Shown here one piece after another: positions 57,119-64,000 of a stretch of 64,000 nucleotides of DNA (its first letter is position 1; the number at the start of each line of letters is the position of its first letter). Both the position numbers and the translations under genes were made by a program. Origin of the DNA: Spirochaetales bacterium (GTDB lineage Bacteria; Spirochaetota; Spirochaetia; DSM-2461); assembly GCA_028533045.1 (NCBI GenBank), contig JAQQAP010000038.1, positions 19,537-83,536 on the forward strand, written 5' to 3'. Under the pieces are notes generated by a model. The model did not search any database, had not been told where the DNA came from, and worked only from the letters and a program-made list of their open reading frames with translations.

Positions 57119-57240
57119 GGGGTGGTTATGGTAATCCAGACTGGACAGTGAAAAGCAAGAGAATGCATTTTCTTGTAAATAGCGGGCCGGGAGATTAAAA
57201 AACTGCTTAAGGCCGGACCATACGGCGGTCCACCCCACCA
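57119..57240 (+). ncRNA. Candidate tRNA-like RNA with CCA end
   Basis: GGGGTGG at the 5' end pairs with CCACCCC at the 3' end, followed by ACCA, giving a seven-pair acceptor-like stem plus encoded CCA. Inside: TATGGT/ACCATA, TCCA-GAC-TGGA, an eight-pair hairpin CAAGAGAA-TGCA-TTTTCTTG, and a T-arm-like GCCG-GACCATA-CGGC. It has no GTTCRA T-loop or normal anticodon arm, and at 122 nt is too long for a tRNA. It is placed between tRNA-Met and tRNA-Gly. Confidence 0.45.
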
Positions 57241-57241
57241 C

Positions 57242-57313
57242 GCCCTTGTCGTCTAACGGCTAGGACAACAGATTTCCAATCTGTTTATGCGGGTTCGATT
57301 CCCGCCAGGGGCT
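57242..57313 (+). tRNA. trnG: tRNA-Gly (anticodon TCC)
   Basis: Acceptor GCCCTTG/CAGGGGC, D-arm GTCT/GGAC, anticodon arm ACAGA-TTTCCAA-TCTGT, T-arm GCGGG-TTCGATT-CCCGC, discriminator T, 72 nt, CCA not encoded. Confidence 0.93.
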
Positions 57314-57407
57314 AAAGCCGGATCATTTTGGTATTTTGTACCGGTGGACGCAGAGTACCGATCTGCCTAACTCAATCGGTTGACTGGCAAAGAGCCGATG
57401 TGTGAAA

Positions 57408-57433
57408 CCATAACAATAAAGAGGCTGTTATGG
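57408..57433 (+). other. Hairpin after tRNA-Gly
   Basis: CCATAACA-N10-TGTTATGG, eight perfect pairs. A tiny ORF of five codons (ATGAAGAAGCTTATATAA) with AGGAGG follows at about 57457, before the terminator; leader-peptide-like, unproven. Confidence 0.55.
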
Positions 57434-57501
57434 TGAAGACAACCAGGAGGTGCTATGAAGAAGCTTATATAAATCTCATAACAACTATAATAAGTGTTTT
57501 G

Positions 57502-57534
57502 CCCCGCAGGATTGAAGACCCTTGCGGGGTTTTT
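57502..57534 (+). terminator. Rho-independent terminator of the tRNA unit
   Basis: CCCCGCA-N14-TGCGGGG followed by TTTTTGTTTT. Ends transcription of the RNA genes. Confidence 0.9.
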
Positions 57535-57561
57535 GTTTTATATGGTACTCTCAATTATGCT
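57533..57561 (+). promoter_or_regulatory. Possible promoter after the terminator
   Basis: TTGTTT, 17-bp spacer, TATGCT. It would produce a roughly 180-nt leader before the minor head gene. Confidence 0.35.
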
Positions 57562-57564
57562 TAA

Positions 57565-57705
57565 TCCCCTTGGCCGAGGTGACATTGTGACTTGATAATC
57601 AGAAAGAAGTTGTGGAAGTGCTTATGAGGCACGGAACCAACGAGGGGGAAGAGTACAATTAGGGTGCCGAGATTGGTTGCAAAGCCAATTATTCCCCCGC
57701 TTTCT
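57565..57705 (+). other. Structured leader before the minor head gene
   Basis: No gene. Inverted repeats GGCAC/GTGCC, AACCAA/TTGGTT, ATTGG/CCAAT and GGGGGAA/TTCCCCC interleave and cannot all form together, as in switching or pseudoknotted RNA. A second weak promoter (TTGATT, 16 bp, TATATT) lies at 57712-57739. Confidence 0.4.
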
Positions 57706-57747
57706 GTTGTATTGATTTTCTCTATATAAATAATATATTATATAGGA

Positions 57748-58854
57748 ATGAATGTTTCGGTTGAAATCAAAGATATAACGCCAAAGAATCGCAACGAGAA
57801 ATTCCAGAAGGCTATTAAGGCCATATCCGAAAAACTTGGAATCCCCGCTACTATCGAACCGAAAGAATCGCATAAAGAAGATTTTCCCTATCAGGCTCAA
57901 GAAGACCTGTATAATCAGTTTATCGCAAAACTTGGCCTCATGATGGATGATTTATATTCACGAGTCTGCTCCACTTTGGGTATGCGGCCCGCCAATACAT
58001 TCAAAAAAGCGATTGATCCGAACGCCCCCAAGTTAGGTAAAGGGGAAATCCTGTGGAACCCCGAAACGGGACAGCCTATTTCTCAAAAAGACATTGATAG
58101 ACTACTCAAAGAAATCGATAAGTTCATGAATCGAAATGTTGGGAACCTCAAAAAAGAGTTTACTATTTCTGAATCTGCCGTAGCTAGGATATTGGCTAAT
58201 TTACGGAAAATAAGTACCGCAGAAGAGTTAAGAAAAAAACGACTGGAAGAGTTGAAATACAAAGCAAAGCCTGTTGATTATTTTAATTCATATGGAAAGC
58301 TGGAAGATGTTTTTCCTGGAAATTATGACCGGTTGAAGTTTCGGGAAAGAGTTGTGGGTAACTACATAACCGGCGTAACTGATAAAACCCGTGACGGAAT
58401 ACGTGATATTTTGGATGAAGGATTTTTGGCCGGTAAGACAAAAGGGGAAATCTCGCAAGAACTTTTCTATAAGTTTGGATCATTAAATAAAGACTGGGAC
58501 AGAATAATTGACACGGAAGCAACTAACATTTTTAATGCTGAATATATTGATGAACAAAAGAAAACCGCAGAACCGGGGGAGCCTCTTTACTTTATACGTA
58601 GAGAGTTTAATGATGACCGAACTTGTTCTTTCTGCCAACAAGCAAACGATGACAAAGTAATAGCTCGATGGAGTGATATACCGTTATCTAACGATAAAAT
58701 CAAAGACCCAGTGGCCTCGATAGCTATATGGGATGGGAAAACGAACGCTGGCCGAAGCCGTAAAGACTGGTGGTGGTGCGCTGGCTCAAATCACCCCCAT
58801 TGTAGGGGGTCATGGGATAGGTTTTATCCTGAATTTGGCGATATAGAATTATAG
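57748..58854 (+). CDS. Minor head / head morphogenesis protein (Mu gpF, SPP1 gp7-like)
   Basis: 368 residues. N-terminal portal-interacting helical part, DRIIDTEATNIFNAEYIDEQ, then the conserved C-terminal metal-type segment: DDRTCSFCQQANDDKV and HPHCRGSWDRFYP. This is the gpF/gp7 minor head domain. Ribosome site is weak (ATAGGA two bases from ATG). It normally follows the portal; here 5.7 kb of other genes intervene. Confidence 0.8.
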   Translation: MNVSVEIKDITPKNRNEKFQKAIKAISEKLGIPATIEPKESHKEDFPYQAQEDLYNQFIAKLGLMMDDLYSRVCSTLGMRPANTFKKAIDPNAPKLGKGEILWNPETGQPISQKDIDRLLKEIDKFMNRNVGNLKKEFTISESAVARILANLRKISTAEELRKKRLEELKYKAKPVDYFNSYGKLEDVFPGNYDRLKFRERVVGNYITGVTDKTRDGIRDILDEGFLAGKTKGEISQELFYKFGSLNKDWDRIIDTEATNIFNAEYIDEQKKTAEPGEPLYFIRREFNDDRTCSFCQQANDDKVIARWSDIPLSNDKIKDPVASIAIWDGKTNAGRSRKDWWWCAGSNHPHCRGSWDRFYPEFGDIEL

Positions 58855-58864
58855 GAGAAAGAGA

Positions 58865-59359
58865 ATGTTTTTTAAGTATTTAAATTATGTGTTAAGGCAT
58901 AAATGGTATGTATTTCTTGAAGCTTGTAAGCTTGGCGTTCCGTTGCGAGGAATCCTGCATGATATGTCAAAGTTTAGACCATCAGAGTTTATCCCCTATA
59001 TGAAATATTTCTATGGCGATTATGGGGTAAAAAATAATTGTCCGGCAAAGTGGACAGTTCCCGAAGTAACAAAAGTTAAAGCAGACTTTGATAAAGCATG
59101 GTTATTGCATCTCAAAAGAAATCCACATCATTATCAATATTGGATTCTCAACAAAGATAATGGTGATAATCAGTGCTTAGAAATGCCAAAGAAATATATT
59201 CTGGAAATGATTGCAGATTGGACCGGCGCAGGTATGGCTATTACAGGGAAAAATGACCTTATTGATTGGTTCTCAAAAAACAAAGATAAGATCAGTCCAC
59301 GCATGAACACAAAGTCATTTAACATACTTCTCAATATTTTAGAAGGAGATACGATGTGA
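58865..59359 (+). CDS. DUF5662-like protein
   Basis: 164 residues, AGGAGAAAGAG before ATG. YVLRHKWYVFLEACKLGVPL, ILHDMSKFRPSEFIPYMKYF, WLLHLKRNPHHYQYW, LEMPKKYILEMIADWTGAGM and the final helix match the DUF5662 family seen in phages; its His/Asp pattern is HD-domain-like. Function unknown. Confidence 0.7.
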   Translation: MFFKYLNYVLRHKWYVFLEACKLGVPLRGILHDMSKFRPSEFIPYMKYFYGDYGVKNNCPAKWTVPEVTKVKADFDKAWLLHLKRNPHHYQYWILNKDNGDNQCLEMPKKYILEMIADWTGAGMAITGKNDLIDWFSKNKDKISPRMNTKSFNILLNILEGDTM

Positions 59360-59481
59360 AAAGTGTATTTGTTTCTTCCCGTGTGATTGGTTTAAAGAAA
59401 ACTATCGACAAGCTAAATAAAAATCAGTCTACAGGACCGGCTCCTGTGTTATATCCCCAAAAAAACGAGGTTAAGAAATGA
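59356..59481 (+). CDS. 41-residue hypothetical protein
   Basis: GTGA overlap with the previous stop, GAAGGAG upstream. KSVFVSSRVIGLKKTIDKLN then a Pro-containing tail. Function unknown. Confidence 0.5.
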   Translation: MKSVFVSSRVIGLKKTIDKLNKNQSTGPAPVLYPQKNEVKK

Positions 59482-59591
59482 CTTGTCCTGACTGCGGAAC
59501 GCCCATGAAAAACGTAGGTGGTGAAATGATATGCCCTGTTTGTGATCTTGGAATGAATAAAACCCTTGAAGAATCAGAATGGAGAAAGTAA
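59478..59591 (+). CDS. 37-residue zinc-ribbon protein
   Basis: ATGA coupling. MTCPDCGTPMKNVGGEMICP then VCDLGMNK: a minimal four-Cys ribbon, the whole protein being the zinc site plus an acidic tail. Confidence 0.6.
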   Translation: MTCPDCGTPMKNVGGEMICPVCDLGMNKTLEESEWRK

Positions 59592-60458
59592 ATGAGATAT
59601 GTAATCCGAAAGTCAATTAAAGGTGGAAAAGCTGATAACCTTACTCCTGCCGATCTTGCCGAAAAGTACGATATTCCTCTTGAAGAAATACGGTCCAGAC
59701 TGGAAGAAGGAATCAAGGTAGAAATGGAGCATACCGATAAAAGGTCCATAGCCAGGGAAATAGCCATGGACCACCTTTCGGAAAGTGCGGAATATTATTC
59801 TAAGTTGGAAGAAATGGAAGAAGAATTGAAGACAAAGAAATCTATCATAGAAAAAGTAAAGTATGTTTTCCGTAAATCCAAAGGAGAAGTTAAATCTGGA
59901 AGAATCATAACCAGAAAAGAACTTCTCAACCTTGCCAACGGACAGGCTGAATACGATAGAAACTACAACCTACAGGGGCGCATTAGCTGGCACGGCCTGA
60001 ATATCGCCATAGAAAACAAGAAAGGTTCCTACCGTAGAGGAGTGGACCCGTATGGTAAACCGTGGGAAACCTACATGAATTATGACTACGGGCGTATTGT
60101 GGGATCAAAGGCAAGCGATAATGAAGCTGTTGACGTGTATATTGGCCCCGATGACGCCGCCGAGTATGTTTATATCGTTCACCAAAACGACCCGTTTACG
60201 GGGAGATATGACGAAGATAAGTGTATGTGTGGGTTCCCAAGTAAAGAGTCGGCTATAGAAGCGTATTTGTCCCAGTATGACCGCCCGGATTATTTGGGCG
60301 AAGTGTCGGAAATGACAATAAAAGATTTTAAAGAATCACTTAAAGAAAAATACGGGGAGGCTCTTTATCAGTCTCCCATTTTGATAAAATCCAGAATAAT
60401 TAGCAAAAAAGTGGACGGGAAAACGAAGTATTACAAGGTTAACGGGGGTGTATTATGA
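59592..60458 (+). CDS. DUF5661-like domain fused to pyrophosphatase-like phage domain
   Basis: 288 residues, starting right after the previous stop. At 15-75, LAEKYDIPLEEIRSRLEEGI, then VEMEHTDKRSIAREIAMDHL and SAEYYSKLEEME, is DUF5661-like. At 125-250, ISWHGLNIAIENKKGSYRRG, then YMNYDYGRIVGSKASDNEAV and DVYIGPDD...VHQNDPFTGRYDEDKC, is the phage inorganic-pyrophosphatase-like domain found in large polyvalent proteins. C-terminus ends KYYKVNGGVL. Possibly packaged with the virion. Confidence 0.65.
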   Translation: MRYVIRKSIKGGKADNLTPADLAEKYDIPLEEIRSRLEEGIKVEMEHTDKRSIAREIAMDHLSESAEYYSKLEEMEEELKTKKSIIEKVKYVFRKSKGEVKSGRIITRKELLNLANGQAEYDRNYNLQGRISWHGLNIAIENKKGSYRRGVDPYGKPWETYMNYDYGRIVGSKASDNEAVDVYIGPDDAAEYVYIVHQNDPFTGRYDEDKCMCGFPSKESAIEAYLSQYDRPDYLGEVSEMTIKDFKESLKEKYGEALYQSPILIKSRIISKKVDGKTKYYKVNGGVL

Positions 60459-61048
60459 GTAATTCTGAATTAGTAGAAGAATATGGAAAAAATAGAACAT
60501 ATTGGCCGATGAATTCAGCATCGGGAGATGGTCAAGTGGGCACTACCTACTTGGATAATAATATTATTCTTGGGACGATATTTTCATTAAATACGATACA
60601 TAAGTTTACAGCAGAAGCCTTAACCTTAGAAATAACAGCAGAAGTCCCGGAAGAATATCAGGATTGTTTTTCGGACAGTGGTGTTATTGTTGTCCCGGTT
60701 GATATACATCCCACTGCCGGATACGTAACCCTAGAAATATACGAAGATGCCGTATACACATCAGGAACGGGTACTCTGATTTCTCCCGACAGTCGAAACC
60801 GAAAGAAGGTAGATGCTAAGCCTTGCCGTGCAGAACTGCGATCAGACCCCACAATAACAACAAATGGAACCAAATTAAGCTTCGATAAAATATACGGCAC
60901 TGAAAGTACTAACCAAAGCTCTGGCGGTGGCCCTGGTGCGACTTCTAATCCGGTGGTTTTAGATGAAACAAAAATATACAGACTGGTAATTACAGCGTCA
61001 GAAGCTAATTCCTGCGGGTTGGGAATTGAATTCAGAGGGGCTGTATGA
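60455..61048 (+). CDS. Putative virion structural protein
   Basis: 197 residues, ATGA coupling. Beta-rich (ALTLEITAEVPEEYQDCFSD, then GYVTLEIYEDAVYTSGTGTL) with a Gly-rich NQSSGGGPGATSN loop. Composition and place suggest a head decoration protein, but no family is recognised. Confidence 0.45.
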   Translation: MSNSELVEEYGKNRTYWPMNSASGDGQVGTTYLDNNIILGTIFSLNTIHKFTAEALTLEITAEVPEEYQDCFSDSGVIVVPVDIHPTAGYVTLEIYEDAVYTSGTGTLISPDSRNRKKVDAKPCRAELRSDPTITTNGTKLSFDKIYGTESTNQSSGGGPGATSNPVVLDETKIYRLVITASEANSCGLGIEFRGAV

Positions 61049-61611
61049 TATTAAAACCAGAAGACTATTATACACAAAGAAACAATAAGTATGATCCCTT
61101 TAATGCCTGTATGCCTACAACAAGGGCAATGCTTTATTCTGCATTAGGGTATAACAAACCAGAAACAGACCTTTCTTTTGATGATTATATCTATCATACG
61201 CTAAACACAATTGAAGCTATGGAATTCCGGGATAACAAATATCCCTCTTTGAAGGGTTATCCTACTCATGAGCTTCACGGAATGTATGGAAGTTACTTAG
61301 ATGAAAAACTATTCGGGAAAAGATTAACTGATTTCCGCATGGATTTAACATGGGATGATTTTGTCTCTGAAATCAAACGGGGAAGGCCGGTTATGACTTC
61401 CGGTAGATTCCCTGGAATCGATGGTCATGCGTTCCTTATTTGTGGATATGAGGCTGGGGAATTGATAATCGCCGATCCGTGGGGAAATTATCAGGTGGAA
61501 TATCTGGGAGTCCGTGGGACTAAGGGATATGGCGTTAGAATGAACCGGGAAGATTTTGAGAAAATAGTTAAGCCGGGAGAAAATAAGTGGGGTCATATAT
61601 GCGTTATGTAA
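61045..61611 (+). CDS. C39-like cysteine peptidase
   Basis: 188 residues. FNACMPTTRAMLYSALGY carries the likely nucleophile Cys with helix start, and GIDGHAFLICGYEAGELIIA then DPWG carries His and Asp, the papain-like C39 arrangement. No signal peptide. May be an endolysin-type peptidase or a virion-processing enzyme. Confidence 0.65.
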   Translation: MILKPEDYYTQRNNKYDPFNACMPTTRAMLYSALGYNKPETDLSFDDYIYHTLNTIEAMEFRDNKYPSLKGYPTHELHGMYGSYLDEKLFGKRLTDFRMDLTWDDFVSEIKRGRPVMTSGRFPGIDGHAFLICGYEAGELIIADPWGNYQVEYLGVRGTKGYGVRMNREDFEKIVKPGENKWGHICVM

Positions 61612-61709
61612 TCAAGACATCTATCACGCATTACATCATACGCAAAAAATAGCATATATGGACAAAGATATATATAATTTGCTAATATAATAAACGACCG
61701 GAGGAAACA

Positions 61710-62138
61710 ATGAATAGATACCAAGCTTCATATAACCTTCCCGCAAGTGATGATAGCGATACACTGGTTTCAACGCCTTATAGTGTTACTGCTGAATCCA
61801 TGGAAGAAGCCGTAAGATATATTACCGCCAATAAAGGCGCAGAGCCTTATGAAATGTCTCTCAGTGAGCTTGACGCTCTTGTTGTTGATACTTCCGCTTA
61901 TGTGAGTTTTGTAACCACAATAAGCCCGGAAGCCGCAGAAACTGCCGGGGCGATTGCCCTTCCTTCTGGTACTTCTGTTATTGCTTCAACTACTGTTATA
62001 TTTGAGGCCGTTGTTCCCGATGGGTATACATTTACAAAATGGACTAAAAATGGCGTTGATGCTGGTACGGACCTTATACAGGAAATCGGGATAACTACCG
62101 ATGGCACGGAAATCGTTGCCGTATTTGAGGCTTCCTAA
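61710..62138 (+). CDS. InlB-repeat-like (Big/Flg_new-type) protein
   Basis: 142 residues, CCGGAGGAAAC before ATG. Residues 65-140 form a divergent B-repeat: SPEAAETAGAIALPSGTSVI, then FEAVVPDGYTFTKWTKNGVD and TDGTEIVAVFEAS. These modules occur on surface adhesins; here probably virion surface decoration. Confidence 0.55.
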   Translation: MNRYQASYNLPASDDSDTLVSTPYSVTAESMEEAVRYITANKGAEPYEMSLSELDALVVDTSAYVSFVTTISPEAAETAGAIALPSGTSVIASTTVIFEAVVPDGYTFTKWTKNGVDAGTDLIQEIGITTDGTEIVAVFEAS

Positions 62139-62548
62139 TGAAAGATAGTGTATTTGTTTGGACCCCTGTGTTGGTCTTCGCTATCGTTTTAATACTGCCA
62201 CTTTTTATTGATGTGGCGGTTCCTTATACGGGGGCTATTTATTTTTTAGGTTGTTCTGTCTCTGGTTATGTCGGCATGAAAAGTGTTGGAATTTACACTA
62301 CCTCTAAAGAACTTCCGTCTGGGGAAGGGGTGTCTCCTGAAATAATGCAAAGATATAGGACCATATTGGTTGCTTTATATATCCTGATAGTCGAAGCGGT
62401 TATAGTGAAAGGGTTAAGTCCCTTGCAAGACATACCTTTTGACGAATTGTTTATTATGGCCGGGGTCTGCTCATTTTTTGTAATTAGTGGAAACCAGGCG
62501 TTAAAAATGGGTGAGAAACTTGGACCACGAAGCAGAACGGAAGCTTAA
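62138..62548 (+). CDS. Membrane protein, holin candidate
   Basis: 136 residues. Hydrophobic segments: TPVLVFAIVLILPLFIDVAV, GAIYFLGCSVSGYVGM, TILVALYILIVEAVIV, ELFIMAGVCSFFVISG. Four transmembrane helices with a charged C-terminus are compatible with a holin next to the peptidase gene; this is by context only. Confidence 0.45.
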   Translation: MKDSVFVWTPVLVFAIVLILPLFIDVAVPYTGAIYFLGCSVSGYVGMKSVGIYTTSKELPSGEGVSPEIMQRYRTILVALYILIVEAVIVKGLSPLQDIPFDELFIMAGVCSFFVISGNQALKMGEKLGPRSRTEA

Positions 62549-63224
62549 TTTAGAAATCGCTAACACCGATGCTTCAAGCTGGAACAAGAAAATAGCTGTT
62601 ATCCCGGCAGAATCCGGGGAAGAACTTACTGACGAAGTGAGAGAAGCTACCGATGGGGAATCGGTAGAGGAATTAGGAGACGGGGAATTGAATGAAGAAT
62701 GTAGCTTGACCGCCAAGAATAACTCGGTAAAAATCGATGAATTAAGCGAAAGGATGACCAATATAGAAGCCCGTCTCTTTGACCATGGCGGTGACAAAGG
62801 CCATATCAGTGATACGGAAGAGCAGTTTAAAGCTCTTCAAAAGGACTTAAAAGAAGGTCTTTGTGCAATCAAGGAAGACAACAAGGAAGGTTTTAAAACA
62901 ATCCACAAACTGATCAGGCAATTGGACGAGACTTATCAACACGCAGTTAAAGAACAAAACCGGAAGATTGATGAATATGGCGATGAAATACTTGATTTAA
63001 AAGAGACGGTCCATGAACACGGTATTTGTATAGAAAATATAAATAAACGACACGAAGATATAGACGAAAGCAAAAAAGGGAAGGGCGAAAGACGTTTTAG
63101 TACCTGGCAACAGATAGGGATTTTGGTTCTTGGGTGTCTGTTGACGTTTTTGTTTACATCTTTGAACGAAAAAAACCACGATACTGTAAAAGATGTTGTG
63201 GTAAACTCCGAGGAGGTCAAATAA
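62511..63224 (+). CDS. Coiled-coil protein with C-terminal membrane anchor
   Basis: GTG 62511 or TTG 62520, overlapping the previous gene. Acidic front (ESGEELTDEVREATDGESVE), long coiled coil 70-190 (TEEQFKALQKDLKEGLCAIK), then one transmembrane helix (IGILVLGCLLTFLFTSL). Size about 237 residues. Spanin-like topology is inverted; function unknown, perhaps lysis control. Confidence 0.5.
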   Translation: MRNLDHEAERKLNLEIANTDASSWNKKIAVIPAESGEELTDEVREATDGESVEELGDGELNEECSLTAKNNSVKIDELSERMTNIEARLFDHGGDKGHISDTEEQFKALQKDLKEGLCAIKEDNKEGFKTIHKLIRQLDETYQHAVKEQNRKIDEYGDEILDLKETVHEHGICIENINKRHEDIDESKKGKGERRFSTWQQIGILVLGCLLTFLFTSLNEKNHDTVKDVVVNSEEVK

Positions 63225-64000
63225 TGCCCTGGTTTGGCATACAACAGAGTATATATAATGAGATTCATACAACCGATATACCTATTACGGTCAATCGTGT
63301 TTCCGGTGTGGCTCCTTTAGCCATACACTTTGATGCTGAGCCTATTGCCGAAAGCCTCTCAGTTGATACCTTCCACGATGTGGAATACCGTTGGGACTTC
63401 GGAGACACCGTGAATCCAACCGCAACGTGGGATTATGGTATTAGGCCGGGGGTAAATCTTAAAAATGAAGCAACTGGTCCTGTTTCTGCTCATGTTTATG
63501 AGGGTGCGGGAAATTTCACCGCCACCGTTACGGTGTGGGATGGTGAATCTTCCTACGCCATACAACAGACGGTTGAAATAGAGGTTACAGATCCAGACAC
63601 GGTATTTGCAGATACAACTTACGTTATTTCAGGTACTGGGGACTTTACTGATGCTCCCAGTGGGGCTACGCAAGTTACATCCAGTGTTTTTGATACGGCT
63701 TTAGATGCCGCACTCACCGCTGGAGCAAGACGGATTCTTTTTAAAGCTGGTGAAACGTTCACTTTTTCTAGTCAAACTACAGTTGATGTAGATAGCCCGG
63801 TCTTAATAGGTTCTTTTGGTGAAGGTGCTGATCCTATATTGTCCTTAGATGAATCTTACACTGGATATTTTGCCGTATTTGCAACATCCGATGATATCCG
63901 TTTTATGGATTTTGAAATTGATGGTAATGAACTTACAGATCCAACCCCAATAAGAGGGATGTATTTAGGAGGGGATAACTGCTTAGCACTTCGTTTGTAT
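63224..64000 (+). CDS. PKD domain and beta-helix tailspike-like protein (3' end outside window)
   Basis: 259 codons, open to the right edge. GAGGAGG precedes the ATG. Residues 18-125 are a PKD domain (VSGVAPLAIHFDAEPIAE, EYRWDFGDT, SAHVYEGAGNFTATVTVWDG). From about 130 a right-handed beta-helix begins (ALTAGARRILFKAGETFTF, then DSPVLIGSFGEG and IRFMDFEIDGNELT). PKD plus pectate-lyase-like helices are typical of phage depolymerases or tailspikes. Confidence 0.7.
   Translation, partial: MPWFGIQQSIYNEIHTTDIPITVNRVSGVAPLAIHFDAEPIAESLSVDTFHDVEYRWDFGDTVNPTATWDYGIRPGVNLKNEATGPVSAHVYEGAGNFTATVTVWDGESSYAIQQTVEIEVTDPDTVFADTTYVISGTGDFTDAPSGATQVTSSVFDTALDAALTAGARRILFKAGETFTFSSQTTVDVDSPVLIGSFGEGADPILSLDESYTGYFAVFATSDDIRFMDFEIDGNELTDPTPIRGMYLGGDNCLALRLY

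Noticed and set aside
57008..57241. 77-codon minus-strand ORF
   Set aside because: It lies across tRNA-Met and the tRNA-like RNA; no ribosome site, and the RNA features explain the DNA better.
57640..57715. Possible tRNA-Cys from a TTGCAAA loop near 57680
   Set aside because: Flanking stems do not pair in register and there is no T-arm; treated as part of a structured leader.
61620..61700. Promoter with TATAAT near 61685
   Set aside because: The AT-rich gap has a -10-like box but no -35 box at acceptable spacing.
1..64000. CRISPR array, integrase, insertion sequence or rRNA
   Set aside because: No spaced direct repeats of CRISPR type, no recombinase or transposase motifs and no rRNA sequence were seen; the repeats found are all inside coding frames.

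Overview
The window is part of a tailed double-stranded DNA bacteriophage genome (Caudoviricetes), probably a contractile-tailed myovirus with Mu-like head and packaging genes. Evidence: tail tube, two overlapping tail-assembly ORFs, tape measure, baseplate hub, spike, wedge (LysM/gp25-like), baseplate J, fibres, large terminase, portal and Mu gpF-like minor head protein, with densely packed genes joined by ATGA overlaps. It uses the standard code, with many GTG and TTG starts, strong AAGGAG ribosome sites and sigma70-like promoters with 17-bp spacers. No bacterial housekeeping genes, rRNA, integrase or CRISPR were seen. The host cannot be named from the sequence.

Layout. 1-11.9 kb (+): tail module, from the end of a sheath-like gene through tail tube, chaperones, tape measure and baseplate to two large fibre genes that share propeller-like repeats. 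11.9-17.5 kb (-): three transcription units. They are a basic micro-protein plus transglutaminase-like lipoprotein; a Rha-type regulator on an apparently leaderless mRNA; and a long operon from a divergent promoter carrying a Trp-rich small protein, a radical SAM enzyme, a 26-residue Gly/Cys-rich peptide, a P-loop protein and an SF2 helicase. 17.7-41.7 kb (+): early and replication region, with a possible annealing protein, PcfJ-like protein, fused Mre11-Rad50 (SbcD-SbcC) protein, TetR-like protein, M23 peptidase, SSB, AntA/AntB-type antirepressor, split and intact adenine methyltransferases, ThyX-like protein, NinG, MazG-like proteins, replication initiator (with an iteron-like repeat cluster inside the gene), helicase loader and many small genes. 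41.8-53.8 kb (+): candidate small terminase, many small genes, a Holliday-junction-type nuclease, a deleted HNH-type ORF, large terminase, portal, and a C5-cytosine methyltransferase fully overprinted by a second 244-codon ORF. 53.8-57.7 kb: terminator, phosphoesterase, tRNA-Gln, small genes, then about 1.2 kb of structured noncoding DNA with tRNA-Met, tRNA-Gly and a tRNA-like RNA. 57.7-64 kb (+): head-associated and structural genes, lysis candidates and a PKD/beta-helix protein that runs off the end.

Major capsid, protease and most of the sheath gene are missing. They would be expected beyond the right edge, joining the left edge if the genome is circular or permuted. The items most worth following up are the radical SAM/micro-peptide pair, the overprinted methyltransferase gene, the fused Mre11-Rad50 protein with changed active-site residues, and the CCA-ended tRNA-like RNA.
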